DNA of 64,000 bases from Kitasatospora fiedleri (GCF_948472415.1 NZ_OX419519.1:3658001-3722000); one strand, 5' to 3'; positions 32,288 through 40,801 are shown, numbered from the stretch's first letter. Program-made: numbers and translations. Notes: generated by a model not told the origin, from the sequence alone.

Positions 32288-33451
32288 GTGGAGACGTCCG
32301 TCCTCGCCTTCGCCACCGACCTGCTCGACGAAGGGGCCGACACCTTCTTCGGCAACCTTACCGACCGGGCGGGCGTCGGCGGCGTCACGCTGGCCTCGGT
32401 CTACCACGAGGCGCGCGACGTCTTCCCGCACAACCCGCGCCGGGTGCTGCGCTACCTGGAGCCCGGTGCCGCGTACTTCCGCCCGGACCCGGCCCGCTGG
32501 GCCGGCCGCCGGCTCTCCCCGCTGCCGTCCACCGCGATCGGCGCCCGCGACCCGTTCGCCGAGGCCGCCGAGGAGACCCGCCGCCGCGGCCTGAAGCTGC
32601 ACGCCTGGACGGTCTTCTGCCACAACGACCGGCTCGGCTTCGCGCACCCCGACTGCGCCCCGGCCAACGCCTTCGGCGACCGCCACCTGACCGAGCTGTG
32701 CCCGGCCAACCCGGAGGTCCGCGAGTACTGCCGCACCGTGGTCGAGGAGCTGGCCCGGTACGGCGTGGACGCGATCCGGGCCGAGTCGCTGCACTTCCAC
32801 GGCCTGGCGCACGGCTACCACCACGAGCGCTACTTCGAGGAGCTCGGCCCGGTCACCGAGGCGCTGCTGTCGGTCTGCTTCTGCCCGCACTGCCTGGCCG
32901 CCGCGAACGCCGCGGGCGTCCCCGCCGAGCACGTCCGCGACACCGTCCGCACCGAGCTGCGGGCCCGCCTCGCCGACGAGTCGCGCGCCCTGGCGCCCGC
33001 CCCGCTGGACGAGCTGGCCGGCGGCGCCTTCGCCGCCTACGTGGACGCCTCCGCCCGCACCGTCACCTCGCTCGCCGCCGAGCTGGCCGCCACCGCCGCC
33101 GCGCACGGCATGCGGCTGACCTTCATGGACGGCGGCGGCCCCGGCACCGGCTGGCTGTCCGGCATCGACCTGCCCGCCCTCGCGGGCGCCGCCCACCAGA
33201 TCGAGACGCTCGGCTACGCGAGGACCCCGGAGGAGGTCCGCGAGAAGGTCGCCGCCTTCGCCCTGCACGGCGTGCGCCCGCAGGACATGGCGGTCATCCT
33301 GCGCCCGATGGCCTCCGACTGCGACGGGCCGGCCAACCTCGCTGCCAAGATCGCCGCGCTGCGCGAACTCGGCGTCCCCGAGGTCGAGTTCTACAACTAC
33401 GGCCTGATGCGGCTGTCCTCGCTGGACCGCATCGGCCAGGCCCTGCGGTGA
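32288..33451 (+). CDS. TIM-barrel protein resembling glycoside-hydrolase-like families
   Basis: A 387-residue cytoplasmic protein with barrel strand motifs: TLASVYHEARDVFPHN, GLKLHAWTVFCHNDRLGFAHPDCAPANAFGD, VEELARYGVDAIRAESLHFHGLAHGYHHERYFE and FCPHCLAAANAAG. The Glu of RAESLHF at the end of strand 4 sits where family GHs keep an acid. A CPHC metal patch is unusual. Start GTG 32288, GTGGAGACG, after a CTCCGGAGTT context. It lacks a signal peptide. Substrate unknown; divergent from the hydrolase at 32193, which may act in the same pathway. Confidence 0.7.
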   Translation: METSVLAFATDLLDEGADTFFGNLTDRAGVGGVTLASVYHEARDVFPHNPRRVLRYLEPGAAYFRPDPARWAGRRLSPLPSTAIGARDPFAEAAEETRRRGLKLHAWTVFCHNDRLGFAHPDCAPANAFGDRHLTELCPANPEVREYCRTVVEELARYGVDAIRAESLHFHGLAHGYHHERYFEELGPVTEALLSVCFCPHCLAAANAAGVPAEHVRDTVRTELRARLADESRALAPAPLDELAGGAFAAYVDASARTVTSLAAELAATAAAHGMRLTFMDGGGPGTGWLSGIDLPALAGAAHQIETLGYARTPEEVREKVAAFALHGVRPQDMAVILRPMASDCDGPANLAAKIAALRELGVPEVEFYNYGLMRLSSLDRIGQALR

Positions 33452-33584
33452 GGTCCGGCCGCCGCGCCGGACGACCGGAATGCCCGGTTCGCACACCTGA
33501 GGACCGTTCCGTCCCCCGGCTCGGTCAACGCACCGTTCGCCCCGCCTGCTGCGCCCGGAGCGTCCCGAACGGTAGGCTTTCCGT

Positions 33585-33881
33585 GTGATCTTCAAGCGCA
33601 TCGGCAACGGGCGGCCGTACCCGGATCACGGCCGGACCAGCACCCGCCAGTGGGCGGACGTCGCGCCGCGTCCGGTGCGGCTGGACCAGCTGGTGACCAC
33701 CAAGGGCCAGTTGGACCTGGAGACCCTCCTCGCGGAGGACTCCACGTTCTACGGGGACTTGTTCGCCCACGTGGTGAAGTGGCGCGGCGACCTGTACCTG
33801 GAGGACGGCCTGCACCGCGCCGTCCGGGCCGCCCTCCAGCAGCGGCAGGTCCTGCACGCCCGCGTGCTGGAGATGGACTGA
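33585..33881 (+). CDS. conserved small actinobacterial protein with ParB-like motif
   Basis: A 98-residue protein strongly conserved in Streptomyces next to LytR_C genes. Motifs: RTSTRQWADVAPRPVRLDQLVTTKGQLDLETLL and LYLEDGLHRAVRAALQQRQVLHARV. The latter resembles the ParB/sulfiredoxin-like DGxHRxxAA loop. Some databases label relatives 'VapB-type antitoxin', but no toxin gene is adjacent here, so that label is not supported by context. Start GTG 33585. Confidence 0.8.
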   Translation: MIFKRIGNGRPYPDHGRTSTRQWADVAPRPVRLDQLVTTKGQLDLETLLAEDSTFYGDLFAHVVKWRGDLYLEDGLHRAVRAALQQRQVLHARVLEMD

Positions 33882-34106
33882 CCGCACGCCGTCCGGGAAC
33901 ATCCGGAACCATTCCGGGGCGCGGCGCAACCGGTGTCGGTACCGGTACGTCCTTTCGAGTGCCGTCATCCCCCGGATGATGATCATCCAGTACCTGCGCA
34001 CCCGTTGTCGGATTAGTCTGCTGACTACAGCGGTTCCGCGGTCCGTTCCCACGGCCGCCCCGCGGTCACCGGCACCCCACCCTGGCACCTATGGGGGAGA
34101 CAGACC

Positions 34107-34814
34107 ATGAGCATGTTGACTCCCCGGGGTTTGAAGGGGAAGCAGTACCGCGTCACCGGAAACGCCTACCCCAGGCTCAGCCGGCCCCCGCGCCGCGGCC
34201 GGAAGGTCGCCATCGCGCTGGGCGGCGTCCTCGCACTGGGCCTGGTCTCGGTCGGCGGCGTCCAGCTCTACGACGTCTTCACCGGCAAGAACGCCAAGAA
34301 CGCCGCCGCCCAGGCGTGCGCCACCTCCTCCGGCAAGCCGCTGGCCGCCCCGGAGGGCTCCCCGTCGGCCGCCGCTCCCGCTCCCGCCGCCGCGGCCGCC
34401 GCCGTCTCCGGCGCCCCGGCGCCCGCCCCGAGCAGCACGGCGGTGCCGCAGCCCGCCGCCGTCACGGTGAACGTCTACAACGCCACCGACAAGGCCGGCC
34501 TGGCCGCCCGCACCGCCGACGAGCTCCGCAAGCGCGGCTTCGTGGTCGACAAGGTGGGCAACGCGCCCGCCGCGCTCGACAAGAAGGTCCCCGGCACCGC
34601 ACAGATCCTCAGCGGCCCCGGCGGCCTCGGCGCGGCCACCCTGCTGTCCTCCCAGGTCGCCGCCGCGACCGCCACCGAGGACACCCGGGCCGACGCCACC
34701 GTCGACTTCGTCATCGGCGACACCTTCAGCGCCCTCGCCGACCCGGCCCAGGCCGCCGCCGCCCTCGCCGAACTCACCAAGCCCTCCCCCACCCCGGAGC
34801 CCGGCCACTGCTGA
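34107..34814 (+). CDS. LytR_C-domain membrane protein
   Basis: A 235-residue protein with a cytoplasmic basic N-terminus, one membrane helix (about 32-53, VAIALGGVLALGLVSVGGVQLY), an Ala/Pro/Ser-rich stalk (about 70-118) and a LytR_C domain to the end. That domain reads VTVNVYNATDKAGLAARTADELRKRGFVV then ILSGPGGLGAATLLSSQV. LytR_C domains occur in cell-wall-linked proteins. AUG 34107 follows GGGGGAGAC. Likely in the envelope; ligand not known. Confidence 0.9.
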   Translation: MSMLTPRGLKGKQYRVTGNAYPRLSRPPRRGRKVAIALGGVLALGLVSVGGVQLYDVFTGKNAKNAAAQACATSSGKPLAAPEGSPSAAAPAPAAAAAAVSGAPAPAPSSTAVPQPAAVTVNVYNATDKAGLAARTADELRKRGFVVDKVGNAPAALDKKVPGTAQILSGPGGLGAATLLSSQVAAATATEDTRADATVDFVIGDTFSALADPAQAAAALAELTKPSPTPEPGHC

Positions 34815-34837
34815 GCCCCGGCGCTCCCGCGGCAGCA

Positions 34838-34889
34838 CGGCGGAGGTCCGGCCGGAGGCGGAACCCCCGCCCCGGCCGGACCTCCGCCG
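34838..34889. terminator. bidirectional terminator between the LytR_C gene and upp
   Basis: CGGCGGAGGTCCGGCCGG (34838-34855) pairs perfectly with CCGGCCGGACCTCCGCCG (34872-34889), an 18-bp stem with a 16-base loop. It lies between convergent genes and can serve both. Confidence 0.85.
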
Positions 34890-34918
34890 TTCCTACCGCC
34901 CTACGGCCCGTACCGTCC

Positions 34919-35554
34919 TCAGCCGGCCGTGCCGTACAGCCGGTCGCCCGCGTCGCCCAGCCCCGGCACGATGTACCCGTGCTCGTTGAGCCGCTCGTCG
35001 ATCGCCGCGGTGACCACCGTGACCGGCCGCCCGGCCAGCTCGCGCTCCATCACCGCGACGCCTTCGGGCGCGGCCAGCAGTACCACGGCGGTGACGTCGG
35101 TGGCGCCCCGGTCGAGCAGCATCCGGATCGCCGCGACCAGGGTGCCGCCGGTGGCGAGCATCGGGTCGAGGACGTAGATCTGCCGCCCGGAGAGGTCGTC
35201 CGGCATCCGGGTCGCGTAGGTCGACGCCTCCAGCGTCTCCTCGTTGCGCACCATCCCGAGGAAGCCGACCTCGGCGGTGGGCAGCAGCCGGGTCATGCCG
35301 TCGAGCATGCCGAGGCCGGCCCGGAGGATCGGGACGACCAGCGGGCGCGGGTAGGAGAGCCGGGTGCCCCGGGTGACGGCGACCGGGGTGGTGATCTCGA
35401 CCGTGTCGGTACGGACGTCCCTGGTCGCCTCGTACGCGAGCAGGGTCACCAGCTCGTCGGTGAGCCGCCGGAAGGTCGGCGAGTCCGTGCGCTCGTCGCG
35501 CAGGGTGGACAGCTTGTGGGCGACCAGCGGGTGGTCGACGACGTGGAGACGCAT
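34919..35554 (-). CDS. upp: uracil phosphoribosyltransferase
   Basis: A 211-residue UPRTase with the family pattern throughout: [37 protein letters not shown], the PRPP loop [16 protein letters not shown] and the uracil-binding [17 protein letters not shown]. It makes UMP from uracil and PRPP in pyrimidine salvage. Start ATG 35554. Its placement beside a tadA block is the conserved Streptomyces order. Confidence 0.97.
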   Translation of the reverse strand: MRLHVVDHPLVAHKLSTLRDERTDSPTFRRLTDELVTLLAYEATRDVRTDTVEITTPVAVTRGTRLSYPRPLVVPILRAGLGMLDGMTRLLPTAEVGFLGMVRNEETLEASTYATRMPDDLSGRQIYVLDPMLATGGTLVAAIRMLLDRGATDVTAVVLLAAPEGVAVMERELAGRPVTVVTAAIDERLNEHGYIVPGLGDAGDRLYGTAG

Positions 35555-35710
35555 GACACCAACGGTAACGGGCGCGAGTACGTGTGTACGACTCCGTACG
35601 AACCGGGACGACCGGGATGGCCCGCCGGAACGCCCGCGGTCCGTCCGCGGTCACGGAACTCGGGCCGCTCCTGTGGTATCGGCGGGGCCGATCTGGGAAA
35701 GTCGGAACCT

Positions 35711-35959
35711 ATGAAGAGCAACCCGACGCGGGCATCCACCGCCGGCGCGGGCGGGTCAGGCTCGACAGACGAGTCCCGTCCGGAGTCAGAGAACGGCGCG
35801 CAGAGCGCCGCGGAGACCGACGCGGAACGGCGCAAGCGCCGGGCCGTGTTCCTCCGCGAGTTGGCCGAGGCCCGGGAGTTGCGGGCCCGGGTGCAGCCGA
35901 GGCGGACCAAGGAGCGCCGGATGCGCGAGGCGATGCGGATGCGCACCTTCCGGACCTGA
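35711..35959 (+). CDS. small basic protein conserved in Streptomyces
   Basis: An 82-residue protein: a Ser/Gly/Glu-rich disordered first half and a highly charged helical second half (DAERRKRRAVFLRELAEARE then RRTKERRMREAMRMRTFRT). No family function known. It lies between upp and the tadA pair, as in related genomes. The ATG at 35711 is preceded by GGGAAAG. The charged helix could bind nucleic acid; that is speculation. Confidence 0.68.
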   Translation: MKSNPTRASTAGAGGSGSTDESRPESENGAQSAAETDAERRKRRAVFLRELAEARELRARVQPRRTKERRMREAMRMRTFRT

Positions 35960-36242
35960 CCGCCGGGGGCCGCGCCCCGCACCGGAGTTGCGCCCCGCGC
36001 GGCCCCGGACGCCCCCTCCGCGAGGGGCCGGGCGGTCAAGACCCGCGCCCTGAGCGGCCGGAAGCCGACCATTCCGACACGACCTGCGAAGACGCGCTGC
36101 CGAACACTCCCCGCAGCGGCGGCCTTTCTGTCACGATGCGGTGGGACGGTCCGAACAGCGGACCTCCTTCTGGCGCGGGGGCGGCCGGACCGCACCCGCC
36201 CGAGATCGCCGACAGCCGAGACCAATCTTGGGAGTGTCCCTG

Positions 36243-36803
36243 GTGGCGTACTTCGCTGCAGTGCTTGCTCGCACCGGTGCCGGGTGGGATGTGAGCGAGA
36301 CGGAACTCGACGACGTAGAGACCCTGGCCGACCTGACCGACCTGGCCCGCGAAGCGGCCGAGGACGACGACACCGTGCTGGTCTTCATCGAGCAGGAGGA
36401 CGCGTGGTTCGCGGTCCTGCGCATCGACGGTGAGGACGACCCGCGGATCTTCGTCTCCGACGCGGCGGCCGCGGCGCGCAGTTCGTACGGCGCGGTGCTC
36501 ACCGACGAGTTGATCGAACAGGACGGGGAGGCCGACTTCGACGACCTCGACGGTCTCGTCGCCGGGCTCGACGACGAGGACGCCGAGGACGGCGCGGTCG
36601 CCGAGGACGAGGACGAGGAGCCGGCCGGCGGGCGGGGCGCGAGCCCGATCGGGCCGATCGGCGACCCCGAGCTGCTGACCGAGTTCGGGATGACCGCGGC
36701 CGACCTGCTGGAGCTGGCCGGCGAGGGCGCCGCGCCCGGCGACGCGCTGGGCGAGATCGCCGAGGCGCTGGGCTGCGGCGAGGTCCTGGAGGCCGTTCGG
36801 TAG
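36243..36803 (+). CDS. tRNA adenosine deaminase-associated protein
   Basis: A 186-residue protein starting VAYFAAVLARTGAGWDVSETELDDVETLADLTDLARE, the conserved opening of actinobacterial proteins encoded directly upstream of tadA. Central residues 95-135 are an acidic linker (DDLDGLVAGLDDEDAEDGAV, EDEDEE), and the C-terminus is helical. GTG 36243 lies 9 bases after GGGAG; the in-frame GTG at 36234 is too close. It ends 29 bp before tadA, and probably assists TadA or shares regulation. Confidence 0.88.
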   Translation: MAYFAAVLARTGAGWDVSETELDDVETLADLTDLAREAAEDDDTVLVFIEQEDAWFAVLRIDGEDDPRIFVSDAAAAARSSYGAVLTDELIEQDGEADFDDLDGLVAGLDDEDAEDGAVAEDEDEEPAGGRGASPIGPIGDPELLTEFGMTAADLLELAGEGAAPGDALGEIAEALGCGEVLEAVR

Positions 36804-36832
36804 CGGCGGGCCCGGTGCCCGACACTGGGTCC

Positions 36833-37381
36833 ATGCAGCCCGTCCCCGCCCCCCTCACCGACCCCGCCGACCCGGGCGAACGGCCGCGGATCGCCCCGCT
36901 GCCCGCCCCCGAACGCCCCGACCCGGTCCGCGACCGGTGGCGGGGCCGGATGCGCCTCGCGATCGAGGAGGCCGCACTGGCCACCGCCACCGGTGACGTC
37001 CCGGTCGGGGCGTTCGTCCTCGGACCGGACGGCACCGTGCTCGGCCGCGGCCACAACGTCCGCGAGGCGGTGGGTGACCCCACCGGCCACGCCGAGGTGG
37101 TGGCGATCCGGCAGGCCGCCCGAACCGTCGGGGAGTGGCGCCTGACCGACTGCACCCTGGTCGTCACCCTGGAGCCCTGCACCATGTGCGCGGGCGCGAT
37201 CGTCCTCTCCCGCCTCGCCCGCGTCGTCTTCGGCGCCCACGACCCGAAGGCCGGCGCGGCCGGCTCCCTCTTCGACGTGGTCCGCGACAACCGCCTCAAC
37301 CACCGCCCCGAGGTCGTCGGCGGCGTCCTCGCCGACGAGTGCACCGCCCAACTGCTGGCCTTCTTCGACACCCGGCGCTGA
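36833..37381 (+). CDS. tadA: tRNA-specific adenosine deaminase
   Basis: A 182-residue deaminase with the zinc site HAE (GHAEVVAI) and PCTMCAGA, and the RHxxxxG-type tail lacking in free-nucleoside deaminases. TadA converts A34 to inosine in tRNA-Arg(ACG); two copies of that tRNA are present in this window. The start is uncertain: ATG 36833 is used, GTG 36815 is possible, and the catalytic domain begins near MRLAIEEAALA (36949), so about 35 N-terminal residues are extra. Confidence 0.92.
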   Translation: MQPVPAPLTDPADPGERPRIAPLPAPERPDPVRDRWRGRMRLAIEEAALATATGDVPVGAFVLGPDGTVLGRGHNVREAVGDPTGHAEVVAIRQAARTVGEWRLTDCTLVVTLEPCTMCAGAIVLSRLARVVFGAHDPKAGAAGSLFDVVRDNRLNHRPEVVGGVLADECTAQLLAFFDTRR

Positions 37382-37397
37382 GCCCCCGACAACGGAT

Positions 37398-37426
37398 TTC
37401 GCCCCGCCTCGCCGATCCGGTAGAGT
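37398..37426 (+). promoter_or_regulatory. promoter of tRNA-Ser(CGA)
   Basis: TAGAGT (37421-37426) is a typical actinomycete -10 and ends 7 bases before the tRNA 5' end. A weak -35 TTTCGC (37398-37403) lies 17 bases upstream. A similar TTTCGC/TAATGT pair precedes the tRNA-Arg genes. Confidence 0.5.
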
Positions 37427-37433
37427 TCCCCTC

Positions 37434-37520
37434 GGTAGCGTGTCCGAGCGGCCAAAGGAGCACGCCTCGAAAGCGTGTGTGGGGGCAACTCCACCGTGGG
37501 TTCGAATCCCACCGCTACCG
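37434..37520 (+). tRNA. tRNA-Ser (anticodon CGA)
   Basis: Acceptor GGTAGCG pairs with CGCTACC; the anticodon loop CTCGAAA carries CGA between arms ACGC/GCGT. A long variable arm (TGTGGGGGCAACTCCA) marks a type II tRNA, and the T-arm is GTGGGTTCGAATCCCAC. Discriminator is G. CCA is encoded at 37521-37523. It reads UCG serine codons. A perfect hairpin terminator follows. Confidence 0.96.
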
Positions 37521-37537
37521 CCACTGAGCAGGAAGAA

Positions 37538-37572
37538 CGAAGGGCCCGACCGGCTTCCGGTCGGGCCCTTCG
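37538..37572 (+). terminator. terminator of tRNA-Ser(CGA)
   Basis: CGAAGGGCCCGACCGG (37538-37553) pairs with CCGGTCGGGCCCTTCG (37557-37572), a perfect 16-bp stem with a 3-base loop, 18 bp past the tRNA. Confidence 0.88.
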
Positions 37573-38026
37573 TCGTGTTGAGGGCGGTTCCGGCCCGAGG
37601 GGAAGCGGGCGGAGCGGCGAGAGGCTCCGCACTCCCGGGCGGTTGACCACCGTGCCCATCGGGAGTGCGGAGCCTGGACGGACCTCGCGGTCCGCGGTGG
37701 GGGCAGCAGCTCCGGGGGGACGAGCTGCCGCCCCTGGCGGAGGTCCCACAACCGGGTCCGCGTCGGGGGAAGCCGCGGGGCCCGGTCCCACAGCGGGGAC
37801 CTCCGGATCGCCGTACCGGGGATTCCTGCCAGATCCTCGGTACATCAACCATCCTGCCGCGCCGCCCCGGTGGGGACATCCGGAGAAAGCCCCGTCCGCG
37901 CGGGACCTTCGTCCCCGCGGGTGAACACGTCCCTCACCCGTTGCGCCGTCCGGTGGATAAGCTGCCGGGTGGCAGGGCCGTGCGGGGAGAGGACGGCGGC
38001 CCGACTCAGGGAGGCAGGCCCGTTCG
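37573..38026. other. 454-bp gap with strong inverted repeats, no supported gene
   Basis: No frame here has family similarity. AGGCTCCGCACTCCCG (37622-37637) is perfectly inverted at 37660-37675 (CGGGAGTGCGGAGCCT) around CGGTTGACCACCG. GGGGCAGCAGCTC (about 37700-37712) pairs with GAGCTGCCGCCCC (37722-37734) with one mismatch. The foldback structures could belong to an unknown small RNA, but no promoter is obvious; nothing more can be said. Confidence 0.45.
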
Positions 38027-38191
38027 ATGGCTCAGGCGAAGAAGGTGGCCATGTGGATCCTGGTCGTCTTCGTCATCTACACGATCATCACCTCACCGGA
38101 GCGCTCGGCGGACCTGGTGAAGTCCGGGTTCGTGGGCATCTCGGACGCCGCCAGGGCGGTCGGCTCGTTCATGACCGGACTGGTGCGCTAG
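38027..38191 (+). CDS. 54-residue membrane protein, very small gene
   Basis: An ATG at 38027 with AGGGAGGCAG about 12-18 bases upstream opens 54 codons: MAQAKKVAMWILVVFVIYT then ITSPERSADLVKSGFVGISD and a GSFMTGLVR end, TAG at 38189-38191. It has one membrane helix (about 7-24) and an amphipathic tail. Codon bias and start context look genuine, and similar short proteins are common in Streptomyces. Its stop is formed at the left edge of a MITE-like hairpin element. Confidence 0.78.
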   Translation: MAQAKKVAMWILVVFVIYTIITSPERSADLVKSGFVGISDAARAVGSFMTGLVR

Positions 38192-38352
38192 GCCCTGTCC
38201 AGCCGATCTTGCCGGGCGCGCGACGCCGGGCATCCCGGCTGGAAGCACCGGCGAAACACCCGAGTACACCCAGTACGAGGGCGTTCCGCCGGCACTCCCA
38301 GCCGGGCCCCCGACGCCGCGCGCTGATCCGACAAGATCGGCCGGACAGGGCC
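38191..38352. mobile_element. MITE-like 162-bp foldback element
   Basis: The ends are GGCCCTGTCC (38191-38200) and GGACAGGGCC (38343-38352). Inside are GCCGATCTTG (38202-38211) and CAAGATCGGC (38331-38340), so the whole element folds into one long hairpin. Further complementary blocks (CCCGGCTGG/CCAGCCGGG) lie deeper. CTAG flanks both sides (38188-38191 and 38352-38355), a possible target duplication. No transposase gene is inside. It may be moved by an unlinked IS5-like enzyme. Confidence 0.75.
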
Positions 38353-38431
38353 TAGTACCGTTGCGGGGTCCGTCCGTCGGGGGCGCGCCCGCGACCTGGC
38401 GCGCCCCCTCCCACCCGCGAGGAGCGGCATC

Positions 38432-38725
38432 GTGATCCGGCACCTGGTCCTGTTCAAGCTGAACGAAGGCGTCACCAAGGAGGACCCGCGGGCCGTCGCG
38501 GGCGCCGCGGCGTTCGCCGAGCTCGGCGCGCTGATCCCCGAGCTGCGCGAGTGGGAGTGCGGCTGGAACTTCGCCGAGCGGGACATCGCCCGGGACTTCG
38601 CGATCAACAGCCTGGTCGCGGACCGCGCGGCGCTGGCCGCCTACCTGGGCCACCCGGCCCATCAGGCCGCCGCCGCGCAGTGGCGCGAGTTCGCCACCTG
38701 GGTGATCGCCGACCTGGAGGTCTGA
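38432..38725 (+). CDS. Dabb-family (stress-responsive A/B barrel) protein
   Basis: A 97-residue alpha/beta-barrel dimer protein (IRHLVLFKLNEGVTKEDPRAV, FAINSLVADRAALAAYLGHPAHQAA, WREFATWVIADLEV). The conserved His of AYLGHPAHQ and the start VLFKL fit the Dabb family; function unknown. GTG 38432 follows GAGGAGCGGC. Confidence 0.93.
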   Translation: MIRHLVLFKLNEGVTKEDPRAVAGAAAFAELGALIPELREWECGWNFAERDIARDFAINSLVADRAALAAYLGHPAHQAAAAQWREFATWVIADLEV

Positions 38726-38928
38726 GCCTCCCCCGCCATCCATCGCACACGCACGACCCGGTGGCCCCCGCTCTCCGCCCGCGGACGGGGGCCGCAGCAC
38801 ACTCCGCCGAATGCTGGACGGTCCGTCAACACGCCTCCATCGGGTGCTTGCCCGGCCACAGAGCGACTTGTGATGCTATGACCGGTTTTGCCGGAAATTG
38901 GCGAGGTGGTTGACGAGGGAGGGGTGAC

Positions 38929-39786
38929 GTGTCCGTACGGACGCAGCAGGGCAGTGCTCCGGAGGACCGGACCGAGGACAGGCCGGACCCCGTCGAGCTG
39001 GCCTCCCGCCGCCCCGGCACCCGCGGCGCGGTGGACGTCCGCACCCTCACCCGCATCCTGTTCGAACGGCTCGCCGAACTCCCGGCCGACGCCCCCGAGC
39101 GCGCCCGGGTCCGCTCCGCCCTGATCGAGATCAACATCCCGCTGGTCCGCTACGCCGCCACCCGCTTCCGCAGCCGCAGCGAGCCGATGGAGGACATCGT
39201 CCAGGTCGGCACCATCGGCCTGATCAACGCCATCGACCGCTTCGACCCCGAGCGCGGCGTCCAGTTCCCCACCTACGCGCTGCCCACCATCCTCGGCGAG
39301 ATCAAGCGCTACTTCCGCGACAACGTCCGCACCATGCACGTCCCGCGCCGGCTCCAGGAGCTCTGGGTGCAGGTCAGCGGCGCCATGGAGGAGCTGACCG
39401 TCACCCACGGACGGGTCCCCAAGGTCCCCGAGATCGCCGCCAACCTGCGCATCCCCGAGGAGGACGTCCGGGCCTGCCTGGACGCCGGCCGCGCCTACAA
39501 CGCCGCCTCCCTGGAGGCCGCCCAGGAGCACGAGGGCGGCCTCGCCCTGCTCGACCGGCTCGGCTACGAGGACTCCGCCCTCACCGACGTCGAGCACCGC
39601 GACATGGTCCGCCACCTGCTGGTGCAGCTCCCCGAGCGGGAGCGCCGGATCATCATGCTGCGGTTCTTCGCCAACCTCACCCAGTCGCAGATCTCCACCG
39701 AACTCGGCATGTCCCAGATGCACGTCTCCCGGCTGCTGTCCCGAATCCTCTCCCGGCTGCGCACCGGCAACTCCTGGGAGGAGTGA
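38929..39786 (+). CDS. sigF: SigF-group (sigma-B/F/G) RNA polymerase sigma factor
   Basis: A 285-residue sigma factor with regions 2 ([53 protein letters not shown]), 3 ([35 protein letters not shown]) and 4 ([41 protein letters not shown]). It belongs to the stress/sporulation group. The symbol sigF rests on gene order: in S. coelicolor sigF and sigN sit in tandem near tadA. GTG 38929 follows GAGGGAGGGG. An anti-sigma gene is not adjacent. Confidence 0.9.
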   Translation: MSVRTQQGSAPEDRTEDRPDPVELASRRPGTRGAVDVRTLTRILFERLAELPADAPERARVRSALIEINIPLVRYAATRFRSRSEPMEDIVQVGTIGLINAIDRFDPERGVQFPTYALPTILGEIKRYFRDNVRTMHVPRRLQELWVQVSGAMEELTVTHGRVPKVPEIAANLRIPEEDVRACLDAGRAYNAASLEAAQEHEGGLALLDRLGYEDSALTDVEHRDMVRHLLVQLPERERRIIMLRFFANLTQSQISTELGMSQMHVSRLLSRILSRLRTGNSWEE

Positions 39787-39837
39787 GTCGTCCCTGTTGC
39801 CGCGTGTCACCGGCGGGTGACGAGTCGCGACGAACGG

Positions 39838-39864
39838 GTTTGCCGGGGCCGGTGGGCCGGTATT
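39838..39864 (+). promoter_or_regulatory. candidate sigma-B/F-type promoter before the second sigma gene
   Basis: GTTT at 39838-39841 and GGTATT at 39859-39864 (CGGTAT) are spaced about 17 bases apart and resemble the GTTT-GGGTAT rule of the SigB/SigF group. They lie 77 bp before the GTG at 39941. This suggests that one sigma factor drives the other; it is a pattern match only. Confidence 0.35.
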
Positions 39865-39940
39865 GAGCAGTCAGACCCGTCAGCCGGGAACCACTGCGCG
39901 GTGGCGACCGTTCGACAGCCAGTCACAAGGGGGTGGGCGC

Positions 39941-40801
39941 GTGTTCACAGAACCGGGCAGTGCGGTCATCGAAGTCGAGGCCGAAACCGTCGCCGTACCG
40001 ATCCCGGCCCAGGCCGGTCCCGCCGAGGCCCCCGACCGGGCCCTCGACACCCGCACGCTGTCCCGCACGCTGTTCCGCCGGCTCGCCGGGCTGACGGCCG
40101 GCAGCGCGGAGCACACCTACGTCCGGGACACCCTGATCGAGCTCAACCTGCCGCTGGTCCGGTACGCGTCCGCGCGCTTCCGCAGCCGCAACGAGCCGAT
40201 GGAGGACATCGTCCAGGTCGGCACCATCGGCCTGATCAAGGCCATCGACCGCTTCGACCCGGACCGCGGCGTCGAGTTCCCGACCTTCGCCATGCCCACC
40301 GTGGTCGGCGAGATCAAGCGCTTCTTCCGGGACACCAGCTGGTCCGTGCGCGTCCCGCGCCGCCTCCAGGAGCTGCGCCTGGCCCTCACCAAGGCCGGCG
40401 ACGAGCTCTCCCAGCGCCTGGACCGCTCCCCCACCGTCCCCGAACTCGCCGCCTACCTCGGCGTCTCCGAGGACGACGTGGTCGAGGGCCTCGCCGTCGG
40501 CAACGCGTACACCGCCAGCTCGCTCGACTCCACCCCCGCCGAGGACGACGGCGGCGACGGCCCGCTCGCCGACCGCCTCGGCTACGAGGACCTCGCCCTC
40601 GAAGGCGTCGAGTACCGCGAGTCGCTCAAGCCGCTGCTCGCCAAGCTCCCGCCGCGCGAGCGCCGCATCATCATGCTCCGCTTCTTCGGCAACCTGACGC
40701 AGTCCCAGATCGGCGAGGAGATCGGCATCTCCCAGATGCACGTCTCCCGGCTGCTCACCAAGACGCTCGCCCACCTCCGCGAGGGCCTCACCGCCGAATA
40801 G
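39941..40801 (+). CDS. second SigF-group sigma factor (SigN-like)
   Basis: A 286-residue paralogue of the upstream sigma factor with almost identical region 2 ([53 protein letters not shown]) and region 4 ([44 protein letters not shown]). The GTG at 39941 is chosen for AAGGGGG upstream; the longer frame from 39863 overlaps a candidate promoter. By position it may be SigN. The two sigma genes are separated by 154 bp. Confidence 0.91.
   Translation: MFTEPGSAVIEVEAETVAVPIPAQAGPAEAPDRALDTRTLSRTLFRRLAGLTAGSAEHTYVRDTLIELNLPLVRYASARFRSRNEPMEDIVQVGTIGLIKAIDRFDPDRGVEFPTFAMPTVVGEIKRFFRDTSWSVRVPRRLQELRLALTKAGDELSQRLDRSPTVPELAAYLGVSEDDVVEGLAVGNAYTASSLDSTPAEDDGGDGPLADRLGYEDLALEGVEYRESLKPLLAKLPPRERRIIMLRFFGNLTQSQIGEEIGISQMHVSRLLTKTLAHLREGLTAE

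Noticed and set aside
33585..33881. VapB-type antitoxin
   Set aside because: No toxin gene lies next to it, and the protein is a conserved Streptomyces core gene with a ParB-like motif.
37475..37924. A 149-codon frame after tRNA-Ser
   Set aside because: It begins inside the tRNA gene and covers its terminator; low-complexity composition.
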